A DNA stretch of 7,713 nt from DASZHA01 sp049644325 (GTDB taxonomy: Bacteria; Chloroflexota; Dormibacteria; DASZGP01): assembly GCA_049644325.1 (NCBI GenBank), contig JBARRR010000148.1:1-7713 (forward strand), in the 5' to 3' direction. Positions 1-5,748 of this stretch are shown here, in pieces. Under the pieces are notes generated by a model. That model made no database searches, was not told the origin of the DNA, and saw only the letters and a list, made by a program, of their open reading frames with translations. The position numbers and the translations under genes are program-made. Every line of letters begins with the position of its first letter. The first letter of the stretch is position 1.

Positions 1-290
1 TAGCGCGTGAGGGCATCGCTGGATCCGGTCGACTTCAGCGTCCCCGAGCTATCGAGCCCGCACAGCTGCTCGTAGATGTGGTTCTGGACAGCGCTCGCCG
101 ACGCAGTGGTTCGGTTGCCCACCGCCCACTGCGCACCCTCATACGCGGCATGCTGGATGTTGACCTGGTCGTCGATGACCAGGCCGCCCTGCAGGGTGAG
201 GGCGAAGAGGCCGACGACCACCGGGAGCAACATGGCCATCTCGCTCAGCGCCTGCCCCCTTTGGGTGGCGGCGCGGATTCGCCGCATCAT
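1..290 (-). CDS. TadE/TadG-like pilus assembly protein, partial (3' end beyond the left edge)
   Basis: The frame starts at an ATG (290-288) and stays open to base 1, giving about 96 residues. The N-terminus is short and basic (MMRRIRAATQ), followed by RGQALSEMAMLLPVVVGLFA. This is the TadE-like signature: a Gly/Gln-rich turn, a Glu early in the helix and one hydrophobic segment (about residues 17-39). After it comes a region starting DDQVNIQHAAYEGAQWAVG, also typical of TadE/TadG pseudopilin-like proteins of the Flp pilus apparatus, which sit in the membrane with an exported C-terminal domain. The start overlaps the stop of the upstream tadE-like gene as ATGA (290-287), which indicates translational coupling in one operon. 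The second ATG (287-285) is an alternative start. Whether this is TadE, TadF or TadG cannot be decided from the fragment. Confidence 0.8.
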   Translation of the reverse strand, partial: MMRRIRAATQRGQALSEMAMLLPVVVGLFALTLQGGLVIDDQVNIQHAAYEGAQWAVGNRTTASASAVQNHIYEQLCGLDSSGTLKSTGSSDALTR

Positions 291-811
291 TGCTGCGCCT
301 GCACACGCGCTGACGACTTGATCACGGTGGTGGGCCCGACCTCGCCGAACAGCGGGTACACGTACCAGCGGTAGGTGTAGTAGATGTCGACCTCGATTGT
401 CTGGCCGACGGCGGTGGGTTGCTGGTAGCCCGACTGGCAGCGTCCGTTGTCAGGAATATCGCCACCCACGCAGACGGCGAGCACTGGGCCGTTGTCGGGC
501 AGGAAGCCGAGGTGTTCCTGGGCCTGGGCGGCCGACTTGCAGTCCGGGTATTTGATCCACGCGCCAGTGTTGTCGCGCTGGTAGTACCACTGGCCCTTGG
601 TCGTGCCGCAGACGGCCACCGCACGGGCCACCTCCCGGGTGGAATTGTCGATCGTCGACTGGGCGCTGAAGAACAGCGCTGCCTCGATGATGGTCAGCAC
701 CAGGATGAAGAAAGCGGGGGCTATGAGGGCGAACTCAACCATGCCCTGGCCCCTCTGGGCGCAGGCTCGACCGCGCAGGGTGAATCGGGGGTGCGCGCAA
801 CTGGAGTTCAA
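287..811 (-). CDS. TadE-like Flp pilus pseudopilin / assembly protein
   Basis: Predicted 174-residue membrane protein of the TadE family, minor pseudopilin-like components of the tight-adherence (Flp) pilus machine. Residues 20-48 (RGQGMVEFALIAPAFFIL, continuing hydrophobic) form the signature: basic/Gly turn, conserved Glu26, then one transmembrane helix. The exported remainder holds four cysteines (68, 91, 114, 125) that could form two disulfides, and an aromatic stretch (YYTYRWYVYPLFG) near the C-terminus. The start is uncertain. I prefer TTG at 811, which gives a basic leader of about 20 residues like that of its neighbour. The frame is open upstream to an ATG at 913, but that extension looks non-coding and runs into the divergent promoter region. 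An ATG at 741 has a good purine-rich SD but would remove the basic leader. A weak -10-like TATACG (828-823) precedes the TTG. The stop overlaps the next gene by four bases. Confidence 0.82.
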   Translation of the reverse strand: MNSSCAHPRFTLRGRACAQRGQGMVEFALIAPAFFILVLTIIEAALFFSAQSTIDNSTREVARAVAVCGTTKGQWYYQRDNTGAWIKYPDCKSAAQAQEHLGFLPDNGPVLAVCVGGDIPDNGRCQSGYQQPTAVGQTIEVDIYYTYRWYVYPLFGEVGPTTVIKSSARVQAQQ

Positions 812-936
812 ACCTGGCTCAGCGTATAGGCCAGGTGCGCACCGGACAATGACGGCCGGTAACAGTCCGTCACCAATCTGATACCAGCGTAGTGGCAATT
901 CGGTGCACCGCATCCGATGACACGGCGCAAAAGCGG

Positions 937-965
937 TTCACAATTGCGCGCAGCGATGCTATCAA
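937..965 (+). promoter_or_regulatory. Candidate promoter for the CpaE-like gene (leaderless)
   Basis: TTCACA (937-942) and TATCAA (960-965) are separated by 17 bp, matching the housekeeping -35/-10 pattern at 5 of 6 and 4 of 6 positions. The -10 box ends 7 nt before the ATG at 973, so transcription would begin at or next to the start codon, giving a leaderless mRNA. This agrees with the lack of a Shine-Dalgarno sequence before that ATG. The assignment comes from reading motifs only. Confidence 0.42.
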
Positions 966-972
966 CGACTAC

Positions 973-2010
973 ATGACCGACGAGCAATCGGAGGCCCCGG
1001 TGACGCGCGAGCAGAATGGTGACGCCGTTGTCGGGGCGATCGCCGACCAATCGGCCCAGGGTGGCGAATCCGCGCGCGCCCCCGAAGAGGCGCCGGCGGT
1101 GAGCCTTAACAACGACGTCGAGCTGGTCGACTGGTACAACCCGCCCACCCTGGCGGAGGATACGGCCGACGACGAGGTCTCGGTAGGCTCCAAGCCGGTG
1201 CAAACGCTGCCCCGCCGGAACGAGGGCCCCGGCCGGGTCATCTCCGTCATCTCGGGCAAGGCCGGCACGGGCAAGTCGACGATCGCCGCCAACGTTGCCG
1301 CCGCCGTGTCCAAGAACCACGGCCTGACCACCGCGGTGGTGGACCTATCCCTGCAGTTCGGCGACCAGGCGCTGATGTTCGACTGCCCCTCGAGCCCGTC
1401 GATGGTAGACGTGCTGGCCAACATTGACGCCCTCACCGGCGATTTCCTGCTCGACTGCATGCACCGCGCCCAGGACCTGCGCATCCTCTCAGCCCCACCC
1501 TCCCCCGAGCTCGCCGACCTGGTCGACGCCAGCCACCTCCAGGTGATCCTGGCGTTGCTGCGAGTGCTGTTCGACGTCGTCGTGCTCGATACCACCAGCC
1601 ATCTCAGCGACATCACCCTGGAGGCGATGGACAGCTCCGATGTCCTGCTGGTCGTGGCCACCCCGTACCTGCCATCGGTCAAGGACACCAAGCTGCTGCT
1701 CAAGACCCTGAGCGACCTGGGGGTGCCGGCGCGAAAGCTGGCTACGGTGCTCAACCGGCCCGAGGCGGGCATCAAGATGGGGCTCGACGTCCTCGAGGCC
1801 AACCTCAAGTTCCCGATCACGTTGGAGCTCCCCCATGTGCCGCTGGCGCTGGTCGAGTCGGTGACCGATGGCATCCCCCACGTGCTGCAGAAGCCGGGCT
1901 CGGATTGGGGCCAGCGGATCGCCGCCCTGGCCGACATCGCCGCCAACCCGACGGCGGCGGGCGATGGCAAGCGAACCAAGCGCGGCTTCCTGGGGCTGGC
2001 GCGCGGCTAG
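973..2010 (+). CDS. CpaE/TadZ-like MinD/ParA-family ATPase (Flp pilus localisation)
   Basis: 345-residue P-loop ATPase of the MinD/ParA superfamily, closest in layout to CpaE/TadZ, which position the Flp/Tad pilus machine at the membrane or pole. Residues 1-87 are acidic, Ala/Glu/Asp-rich and probably disordered. They replace the receiver-like domain found in CpaE proper. The deviant Walker A is GKAGTGKST (95-103), with signature Lys96 and P-loop Lys101; the usual second residue Gly is Ala97. Walker A' is VVDLSLQFGDQ (Asp124) and Walker B is FDVVVLDT (200-207, Asp206). The C-terminus ends in a basic/hydrophobic tail (GKRTKRGFLGLARG) that may aid membrane or partner binding. ATG 973 is preferred over the in-frame GTG at 892, because the best promoter lies between them and the extra 27 residues resemble nothing. 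The gene diverges from the tadE-like genes. No cpaF/tadA secretion ATPase is in view. Confidence 0.8.
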   Translation: MTDEQSEAPVTREQNGDAVVGAIADQSAQGGESARAPEEAPAVSLNNDVELVDWYNPPTLAEDTADDEVSVGSKPVQTLPRRNEGPGRVISVISGKAGTGKSTIAANVAAAVSKNHGLTTAVVDLSLQFGDQALMFDCPSSPSMVDVLANIDALTGDFLLDCMHRAQDLRILSAPPSPELADLVDASHLQVILALLRVLFDVVVLDTTSHLSDITLEAMDSSDVLLVVATPYLPSVKDTKLLLKTLSDLGVPARKLATVLNRPEAGIKMGLDVLEANLKFPITLELPHVPLALVESVTDGIPHVLQKPGSDWGQRIAALADIAANPTAAGDGKRTKRGFLGLARG

Positions 2011-2014
2011 CCCT

Positions 2015-2035
2015 CGGCTGATCCCGGGGCAGCCG
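2015..2035 (+). terminator. Weak hairpin after the CpaE-like gene
   Basis: CGGCTG (2015-2020) pairs with CAGCCG (2030-2035) around a 9-nt loop, just after the stop codon at 2008-2010. No T-tract follows, so this is at best a weak or factor-assisted terminator. Confidence 0.22.
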
Positions 2036-2052
2036 GTTCCATCGATGCGGCG

Positions 2053-2082
2053 TTGACCGCCATGGGTGCCCGGTGCTATCAC
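2053..2082 (+). promoter_or_regulatory. Candidate promoter for the fused E1 gene
   Basis: TTGACC (2053-2058), an 18-bp spacer and TATCAC (2077-2082), with an extended -10 TG at 2074-2075, form a fair housekeeping promoter. Transcription would start near 2089-2090. That is downstream of the GTG at 2073, so that GTG could not serve as the start from this promoter. It is upstream of the SD and TTG at 2106. Confidence 0.5.
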
Positions 2083-2095
2083 AGTCGTATCCACC

Positions 2096-2100
2096 AAGGA
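2096..2100 (+). promoter_or_regulatory. Shine-Dalgarno site that fixes a TTG start
   Basis: AAGGA at 2096-2100 lies 5 nt before the in-frame TTG at 2106. No comparable site precedes the upstream in-frame GTG (2073). This supports TTG as the initiation codon of the E1 gene. Confidence 0.55.
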
Positions 2101-2105
2101 TCGAA

Positions 2106-4211
2106 TTGGCTCGCGTAGCCCCCGCGCCGCGGCGCGACGACGCCGCCGCCCCGCGGTCGGCCAAGGCCGGGCTCAGCCCGGACCAGCTGCTGCGCATCTA
2201 CCGCCTGATGCGGATGGGCCGTGCCTTCGACGAGCGCATGTGGCTGCTCAACCGCAGCGGCCAGGTCGCCTTCGTGATGCCCCACCAGGGCCACGAGGCG
2301 GCCCAGGTAGGTGCCGGCATGGCGGTGGAGGTCGGCACCGACTGGGTGGTGCCCTACTACCGCGACATCTCGCTCTCCCTGGCGATGGGGATGACGCTCG
2401 AGGAGCTGATGATGGGCTTCTTCTCCAAGGCCGCCGACCCATCGACCGGTGGCCGCCTGATGCTGGGGCACTACGGCAAGGCTTCGCTGCAGTACGTCAC
2501 CGGGTCGAGCTGCGTCGCCAGCCAGGTGCTGCACGCCGCCGGCATCGGGCTGGCGCTGCGAATCGAGGCCTGGGAGGAGGCGGCCAAGAGCGGCCGGCCG
2601 GACCCCGCGCTGTCGGTGGGCGCCGCCTGCCTGACCTGCTTCGGCGAGGGCGCCACCGCCGAGGGCGACTTCCACGAGGCGATGTCGTTCGCCGGCATCC
2701 ACAAGCTCCCGGTGGTCTTCTTCTGCCAGAACAACGGCTACTCCATCACGGTTCCCACCGACGAAGAGATCCCCATCGGCGTCGCTGAGCGGGCCCGCGG
2801 CTATGGGATGCCCGGCGTCCGCGTCGATGGCAACGACCCGGTCGCGGTCTACGAGGCGGTGCACAAGGCGATGCACCGGGCGCGGTCGGGCAAGGGGCCA
2901 TCGCTGATCGAAGCCGTCGTCTACCGCCTTACGCCGCACAGCTCCGACGACGATGACCGCCGCTACCGCACCAGCGAGGAGGTCGAATCCCACCGCGACA
3001 CCGAGCCGGTCACCGCCTTCCGAGCCCGGCTGCTCAAGGAGGGCGTCCTGACCGAAGAGGCCGACGCCGCCCTGACCGCGGAGATCGGGGCGATGGTCGA
3101 CGCCGCCCAGGCCGCCGCGGAGGCGGCGCCCGACCCCGACCCCGCGACCCTCACGTCGGAGGTCTGGGCCCAGGAGCCCCTGGACCTTGGCGACGCCGCC
3201 GCCGACGGCCCCGGCATCCCTGACGGCGGCGAGCGCGAGCTCAATGTGCTGGAGGCGGTGCGCGAGGCGATGTTCCAGGAGATGGAGCGCGACCAGCGGG
3301 TCTTCGTGATGGGCGAGGACGTGGGCATCGGTGGTGTCTTCCGGGCCACCGAGGGGCTGCGGGACCGGTTCGGCGACAACCGCTGCTTCAACACGCCAAT
3401 CGCCGAGTCCCAGATCGCCGGGACCGCCATCGGCGCCGCCTTCGCCGGACTGCGCCCGATCGCCGAGATGCAGTTCTCCGACTACAGCCTTCCTGCCTTC
3501 AACCAGATCGTCAACGAGGCCGCTCGCACCCGCTACCGCACCGTCGGCGACTTCCCCTGCCCCATCGTCATCCGCGCCCCCTTCGGCGGCGGCATCCACG
3601 GTGCGCTCTACCACTCACAGTCGCCGGAGGCGATGTACTGCCACTCCCCCGGGCTCAAGGTGATCGCGCCGAGCAACCCCTACGACGCCAAGGGGCTCCT
3701 CATCGCCGCCATCCGCGACCCCGACCCCGTGCTCTTCCTCGAGCACAAGCGCGCCTACCGGCTGATCAAGGGATACGTCCCCGAGGAGCTCTACACGCTG
3801 CCCATCGGGCGAGCCCGGCTGAGCCGCGAGGGCCGCGACATCTCGGTGATCACCTACGGCCTGATGGTCCACCAGGCGCTGAAGGCCGCGGCGCACCTGG
3901 CCCAGGAGGGCGTCGAGGTGGAGGTGCTGGACCTTCGCACCTTGAGGCCGCTGGACGAAGAGGCGGTCCTGGCCACCGCCCGCAAGACCGGCAAGGTGTT
4001 GCTGCTGACGGAGGCCAACCCCTTCTGCGCCGTGACCAGCGAAGTGGGGATGCTCATCGCCGAGCGAGCTTTCGACCACCTCGACGCGCCGCTGATGCGG
4101 CTGACCGGTCCCGACAGCCCGGCGATGCCGTTCGCGCACGGCCTCGAGGAGGCCTTCCTGCCCAACCCCGAGGGGATCGCCGAGAAGATGCGCGAGCTGG
4201 CAGCCTACTGA
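2106..4211 (+). CDS. Fused alpha/beta 2-oxoacid dehydrogenase E1 (branched-chain or pyruvate type)
   Basis: 701-residue thiamine-diphosphate enzyme that decarboxylates a 2-oxoacid and passes the acyl group to the lipoyl arm of an E2 partner. Residues about 25-320 are the E1-alpha domain. Its ThDP/Mg motif starts GEGATAEGDF at 180 and ends QNN at 208-210. The loop TPHSSDDDDRRYR (276-288) matches the active-site loop whose serine is phosphorylated in mitochondrial branched-chain E1. An Ala/Asp/Pro linker spans about 320-375. E1-beta begins near 378 (RELNVLEAVREAM), with GEDVG at 403-407, FNTPIAE with the ThDP-activating Glu434, and HSQSPEA with His503. A transketolase C-terminal domain fills about 568-701. 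Separate alpha and beta chains are more usual; fused forms are known. The substrate cannot be fixed from sequence alone; branched-chain 2-oxoacids are favoured. No E2 or E3 gene is in view. The frame is open to GTG 2073, which would add 11 residues. Confidence 0.93.
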   Translation: MARVAPAPRRDDAAAPRSAKAGLSPDQLLRIYRLMRMGRAFDERMWLLNRSGQVAFVMPHQGHEAAQVGAGMAVEVGTDWVVPYYRDISLSLAMGMTLEELMMGFFSKAADPSTGGRLMLGHYGKASLQYVTGSSCVASQVLHAAGIGLALRIEAWEEAAKSGRPDPALSVGAACLTCFGEGATAEGDFHEAMSFAGIHKLPVVFFCQNNGYSITVPTDEEIPIGVAERARGYGMPGVRVDGNDPVAVYEAVHKAMHRARSGKGPSLIEAVVYRLTPHSSDDDDRRYRTSEEVESHRDTEPVTAFRARLLKEGVLTEEADAALTAEIGAMVDAAQAAAEAAPDPDPATLTSEVWAQEPLDLGDAAADGPGIPDGGERELNVLEAVREAMFQEMERDQRVFVMGEDVGIGGVFRATEGLRDRFGDNRCFNTPIAESQIAGTAIGAAFAGLRPIAEMQFSDYSLPAFNQIVNEAARTRYRTVGDFPCPIVIRAPFGGGIHGALYHSQSPEAMYCHSPGLKVIAPSNPYDAKGLLIAAIRDPDPVLFLEHKRAYRLIKGYVPEELYTLPIGRARLSREGRDISVITYGLMVHQALKAAAHLAQEGVEVEVLDLRTLRPLDEEAVLATARKTGKVLLLTEANPFCAVTSEVGMLIAERAFDHLDAPLMRLTGPDSPAMPFAHGLEEAFLPNPEGIAEKMRELAAY

Positions 4212-4233
4212 CGACGGCTGTCATGATGCCCAG

Positions 4234-4587
4234 GTGACTGACCCGAGTCAGACAGTGGCAGCCAGGGCGTCGGAGTACTCGCCGGTCAAGGTCGGCGGGG
4301 TCTGGACCTCAGGGAGGATCCTCAGCGTCCGCGGCCTCCTCAGCTTCTTCAACCTCGTCGGCGTGGTCAACTTCATAAGCGGCGGCACCCTGGTCAGCTT
4401 CGGCAGCGCTCTGAGCGCCGGCTGCGCCATCAGCATCGGCAGTGGCATCGCCACCGGCTGCGCCATCAGCATCGGCAGCGGCACCAGCATCGGCTGCGCC
4501 GTGAGCATCGCCAGCGGACGCGCCATCGGCAACGGCTACAACCTTCTGATACCCCAGAAACAGGTCTCGGGAGCCGCCGCAGGCTGA
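4234..4587 (+). CDS. Small 12-residue-repeat protein (G-C-A-[IV]-S-I-x-S-G type), function unknown
   Basis: 117-residue protein with a GTG start 22 nt after the E1 stop; it could be co-transcribed. No clear SD is seen. Residues 1-38 (ending WTSGRILSVRGLLSFF) are non-repetitive, with a hydrophobic stretch to about 49. From residue 51 the chain repeats every 12 residues: GTLVSFGSALSA, GCAISIGSGIAT, GCAISIGSGTSI, GCAVSIASGRAI, then GNGYNLL and a polar tail. Cys64, Cys76 and Cys88 stand exactly 12 apart. Alternating small and beta-branched residues with fixed glycines suggest a compact beta-solenoid, with the cysteines stacked on one face. It resembles, from memory, uncharacterised actinobacterial proteins rich in LSIGSxGS. 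Codons on this strand end in C or G like the neighbouring genes, which supports this strand over the open antisense frames. No function is assigned. Confidence 0.68.
   Translation: MTDPSQTVAARASEYSPVKVGGVWTSGRILSVRGLLSFFNLVGVVNFISGGTLVSFGSALSAGCAISIGSGIATGCAISIGSGTSIGCAVSIASGRAIGNGYNLLIPQKQVSGAAAG
4384..4527 (+). repeat. Tandem 36-bp coding repeat (three good copies and one degenerate copy)
   Basis: Copies lie at 4420-4455, 4456-4491 and 4492-4527, each starting GGCTGCGCC. The first two share their first 23 bases exactly. A degenerate copy at 4384-4419 keeps the amino-acid pattern but little of the DNA. The unit encodes 12 residues, so copy-number change would keep the frame. Confidence 0.85.
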
Positions 4588-4614
4588 CTTCAAGCCGATC
4601 GGGGTCCTGGGCTG

Positions 4615-4631
4615 ACGCCGGGCCCCGGCGT
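4615..4631. terminator. G+C-rich hairpin between convergent genes
   Basis: ACGCCGG (4615-4621) pairs with CCGGCGT (4625-4631) around a 3-nt loop. It sits between the stop of the repeat protein (4587) and the stop of the convergent ATPase gene (4639), where a two-way terminator would be expected. Neither side has a T-tract, so its strength is doubtful. Confidence 0.33.
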
Positions 4632-4638
4632 GGTGACG

Positions 4639-5748
4639 TCAGTCGCCGCCGTCGGCCAGCGTGTCCCCCACCAGCAGCAACCCCCCGAGCTCGTGGACCG
4701 GCTCGCGCAGCCGCGGCACTGAGGCCAGCACCGGCACGCCCAGCTCTTCCACCCGCGCCATCAGGTCCTGGTCGCGCTGCGCCAGGGTGCGATAGGCCAG
4801 GTAGTTCTTCCCCAGGGCCGCTTCGACCACGTCCTTCCCAGCAGCCAGCTCACCGGCGAGCTTGGCCGCGGCCGGGTCCAGGAGCCACGTCGGCAGCCGC
4901 TTGTTGATCACCGCGCCGGCCAGGTGCATTCCCGCCTCGCCCAGCTTTTCGACGAAGTAGCGAGCCTCCTCGAAGGGCACATCCTCGAGGGTGGTGACCA
5001 CCAGGAACGACGTCGCCTCGTCCTCGAGGAGCCGGTAGACGCCCTCGGCGCGCTGCTTGAAGCCCTCGTACAGCCCTTCGATGCTGAGCAGGAACTCCGA
5101 CAGCTCGGTCAGGGTGCTGCCCCCCACCAGCCGGTCGGCGATCCGCATCACCGGCCTGGTGGCGACGCTGAACATGCGGAAGCCCAATTTGCCCGCCGCC
5201 ATCCCGGGCCGGGCCAGCAACCCCAACAGCCCGCCGCTGACCAGCTCGGTCATGCGGTTGGGAGCTTCGAGGAAGTCAAGGGCGTTGCGACTGGGCGGGG
5301 TGTCGAGGACGATCATGTCGAAGTCGCCCGATTGCCAGAGGTCGAGCAGGCGCTCCATCGCGATGTACTCGTGGCTGCCGACGAACGTGCCCGAGATCTC
5401 CTTGTAGAAGGGGTTCTGGATGATCTTCTCAGCGGCGGCGCGGCTGCCCGCCTGCCGGTAGATGAGCTCGTCCCACGCTGACTTGGTCTCCAGCATGCCG
5501 GCGGCCAGGGTCCCCTTGGGGCTCGCCCCAGCCCGGCTGAGGTCCACGCTGCGGAGGCGGTTGCCAAGCTTGGCCAGGCCCATGGCGCTGGCCAGGCGCC
5601 GAGCCGGGTCGATTGTGAGGACCGCCACGCGTAGCTCCTTGTGGATCGCCGCCCGCGCCGCCAGCGCCGCTGCCGTCGTCGTCTTGCCGACACCGTCGCT
5701 GCCGGTGAGGACAACGATGCCCGGGGCCAACAACGCGTCAACGCTCAC
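4639..5748 (-). CDS. ArsA/Get3-family ATPase lacking the signature lysine (second of pair)
   Basis: 369-residue P-loop ATPase of the ArsA/Get3 (anion-transporting ATPase) family. The P-loop is GSDGVGKTT (16-24). Lys22 is intact, but the signature lysine expected at 17 is Ser and the following Gly is Asp. The A' motif is LTIDPARRLA (Asp47) and Walker B/switch II is MIVLDTPPSRNALDFLEAP (Asp149). The region about 160-225 is rich in Gly, Leu and Met (ELVSGGLLGLLARPGMAAG), where Get3 relatives have their client-binding helices. The protein has no cysteine, so it lacks both the arsenite ligands of ArsA and the zinc CxxC of eukaryotic Get3. The start is GTG at 5748, overlapping the upstream stop as GTGA, which indicates tight coupling and probably a heterodimer with that protein. 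It resembles the second member of the mycobacterial Rv3679/Rv3680 pair. A role in arsenite export is unlikely; the true client is unknown. Confidence 0.88.
   Translation of the reverse strand: MSVDALLAPGIVVLTGSDGVGKTTTAAALAARAAIHKELRVAVLTIDPARRLASAMGLAKLGNRLRSVDLSRAGASPKGTLAAGMLETKSAWDELIYRQAGSRAAAEKIIQNPFYKEISGTFVGSHEYIAMERLLDLWQSGDFDMIVLDTPPSRNALDFLEAPNRMTELVSGGLLGLLARPGMAAGKLGFRMFSVATRPVMRIADRLVGGSTLTELSEFLLSIEGLYEGFKQRAEGVYRLLEDEATSFLVVTTLEDVPFEEARYFVEKLGEAGMHLAGAVINKRLPTWLLDPAAAKLAGELAAGKDVVEAALGKNYLAYRTLAQRDQDLMARVEELGVPVLASVPRLREPVHELGGLLLVGDTLADGGD

Noticed and set aside
851..871. Short inverted repeat GACGG/CCGTC in the divergent intergenic region, a possible operator.
   Set aside because: Arms are only 5 bp and an overlapping ACCGG/CCGGT pair is equally good. 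Such matches are common by chance at this base composition.
892..972. N-terminal extension of the CpaE-like protein from GTG 892, and the matching extension of the tadE-like protein to ATG 913.
   Set aside because: The two extensions overlap each other on opposite strands in a divergent intergenic region that carries a plausible promoter, and neither extension resembles the known family N-termini.
2066..2788. A 240-residue plus-strand frame overlapping the start of the E1 gene.
   Set aside because: The translation is Arg/Gly/Pro-rich and lies out of frame inside the conserved E1-alpha domain.
2079..3614. A 511-residue open frame on the minus strand opposite the fused E1 gene.
   Set aside because: It is antisense to clear E1 catalytic motifs, its translation is low-complexity Gly/Ala/Val/Asp/His/Arg with no recognisable domain, and long antisense frames are expected opposite G+C-rich genes.
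4248..4593. Two minus-strand frames across the 36-bp repeats, one rich in Met/Pro/Leu and one in Ala/Asp/Gly, both with a 12-residue period.
   Set aside because: Any frame across a 36-bp repeat inherits a 12-residue period. The plus-strand frame has the host-like third-position G/C codons and a non-repetitive N-terminus, so it is the better candidate.
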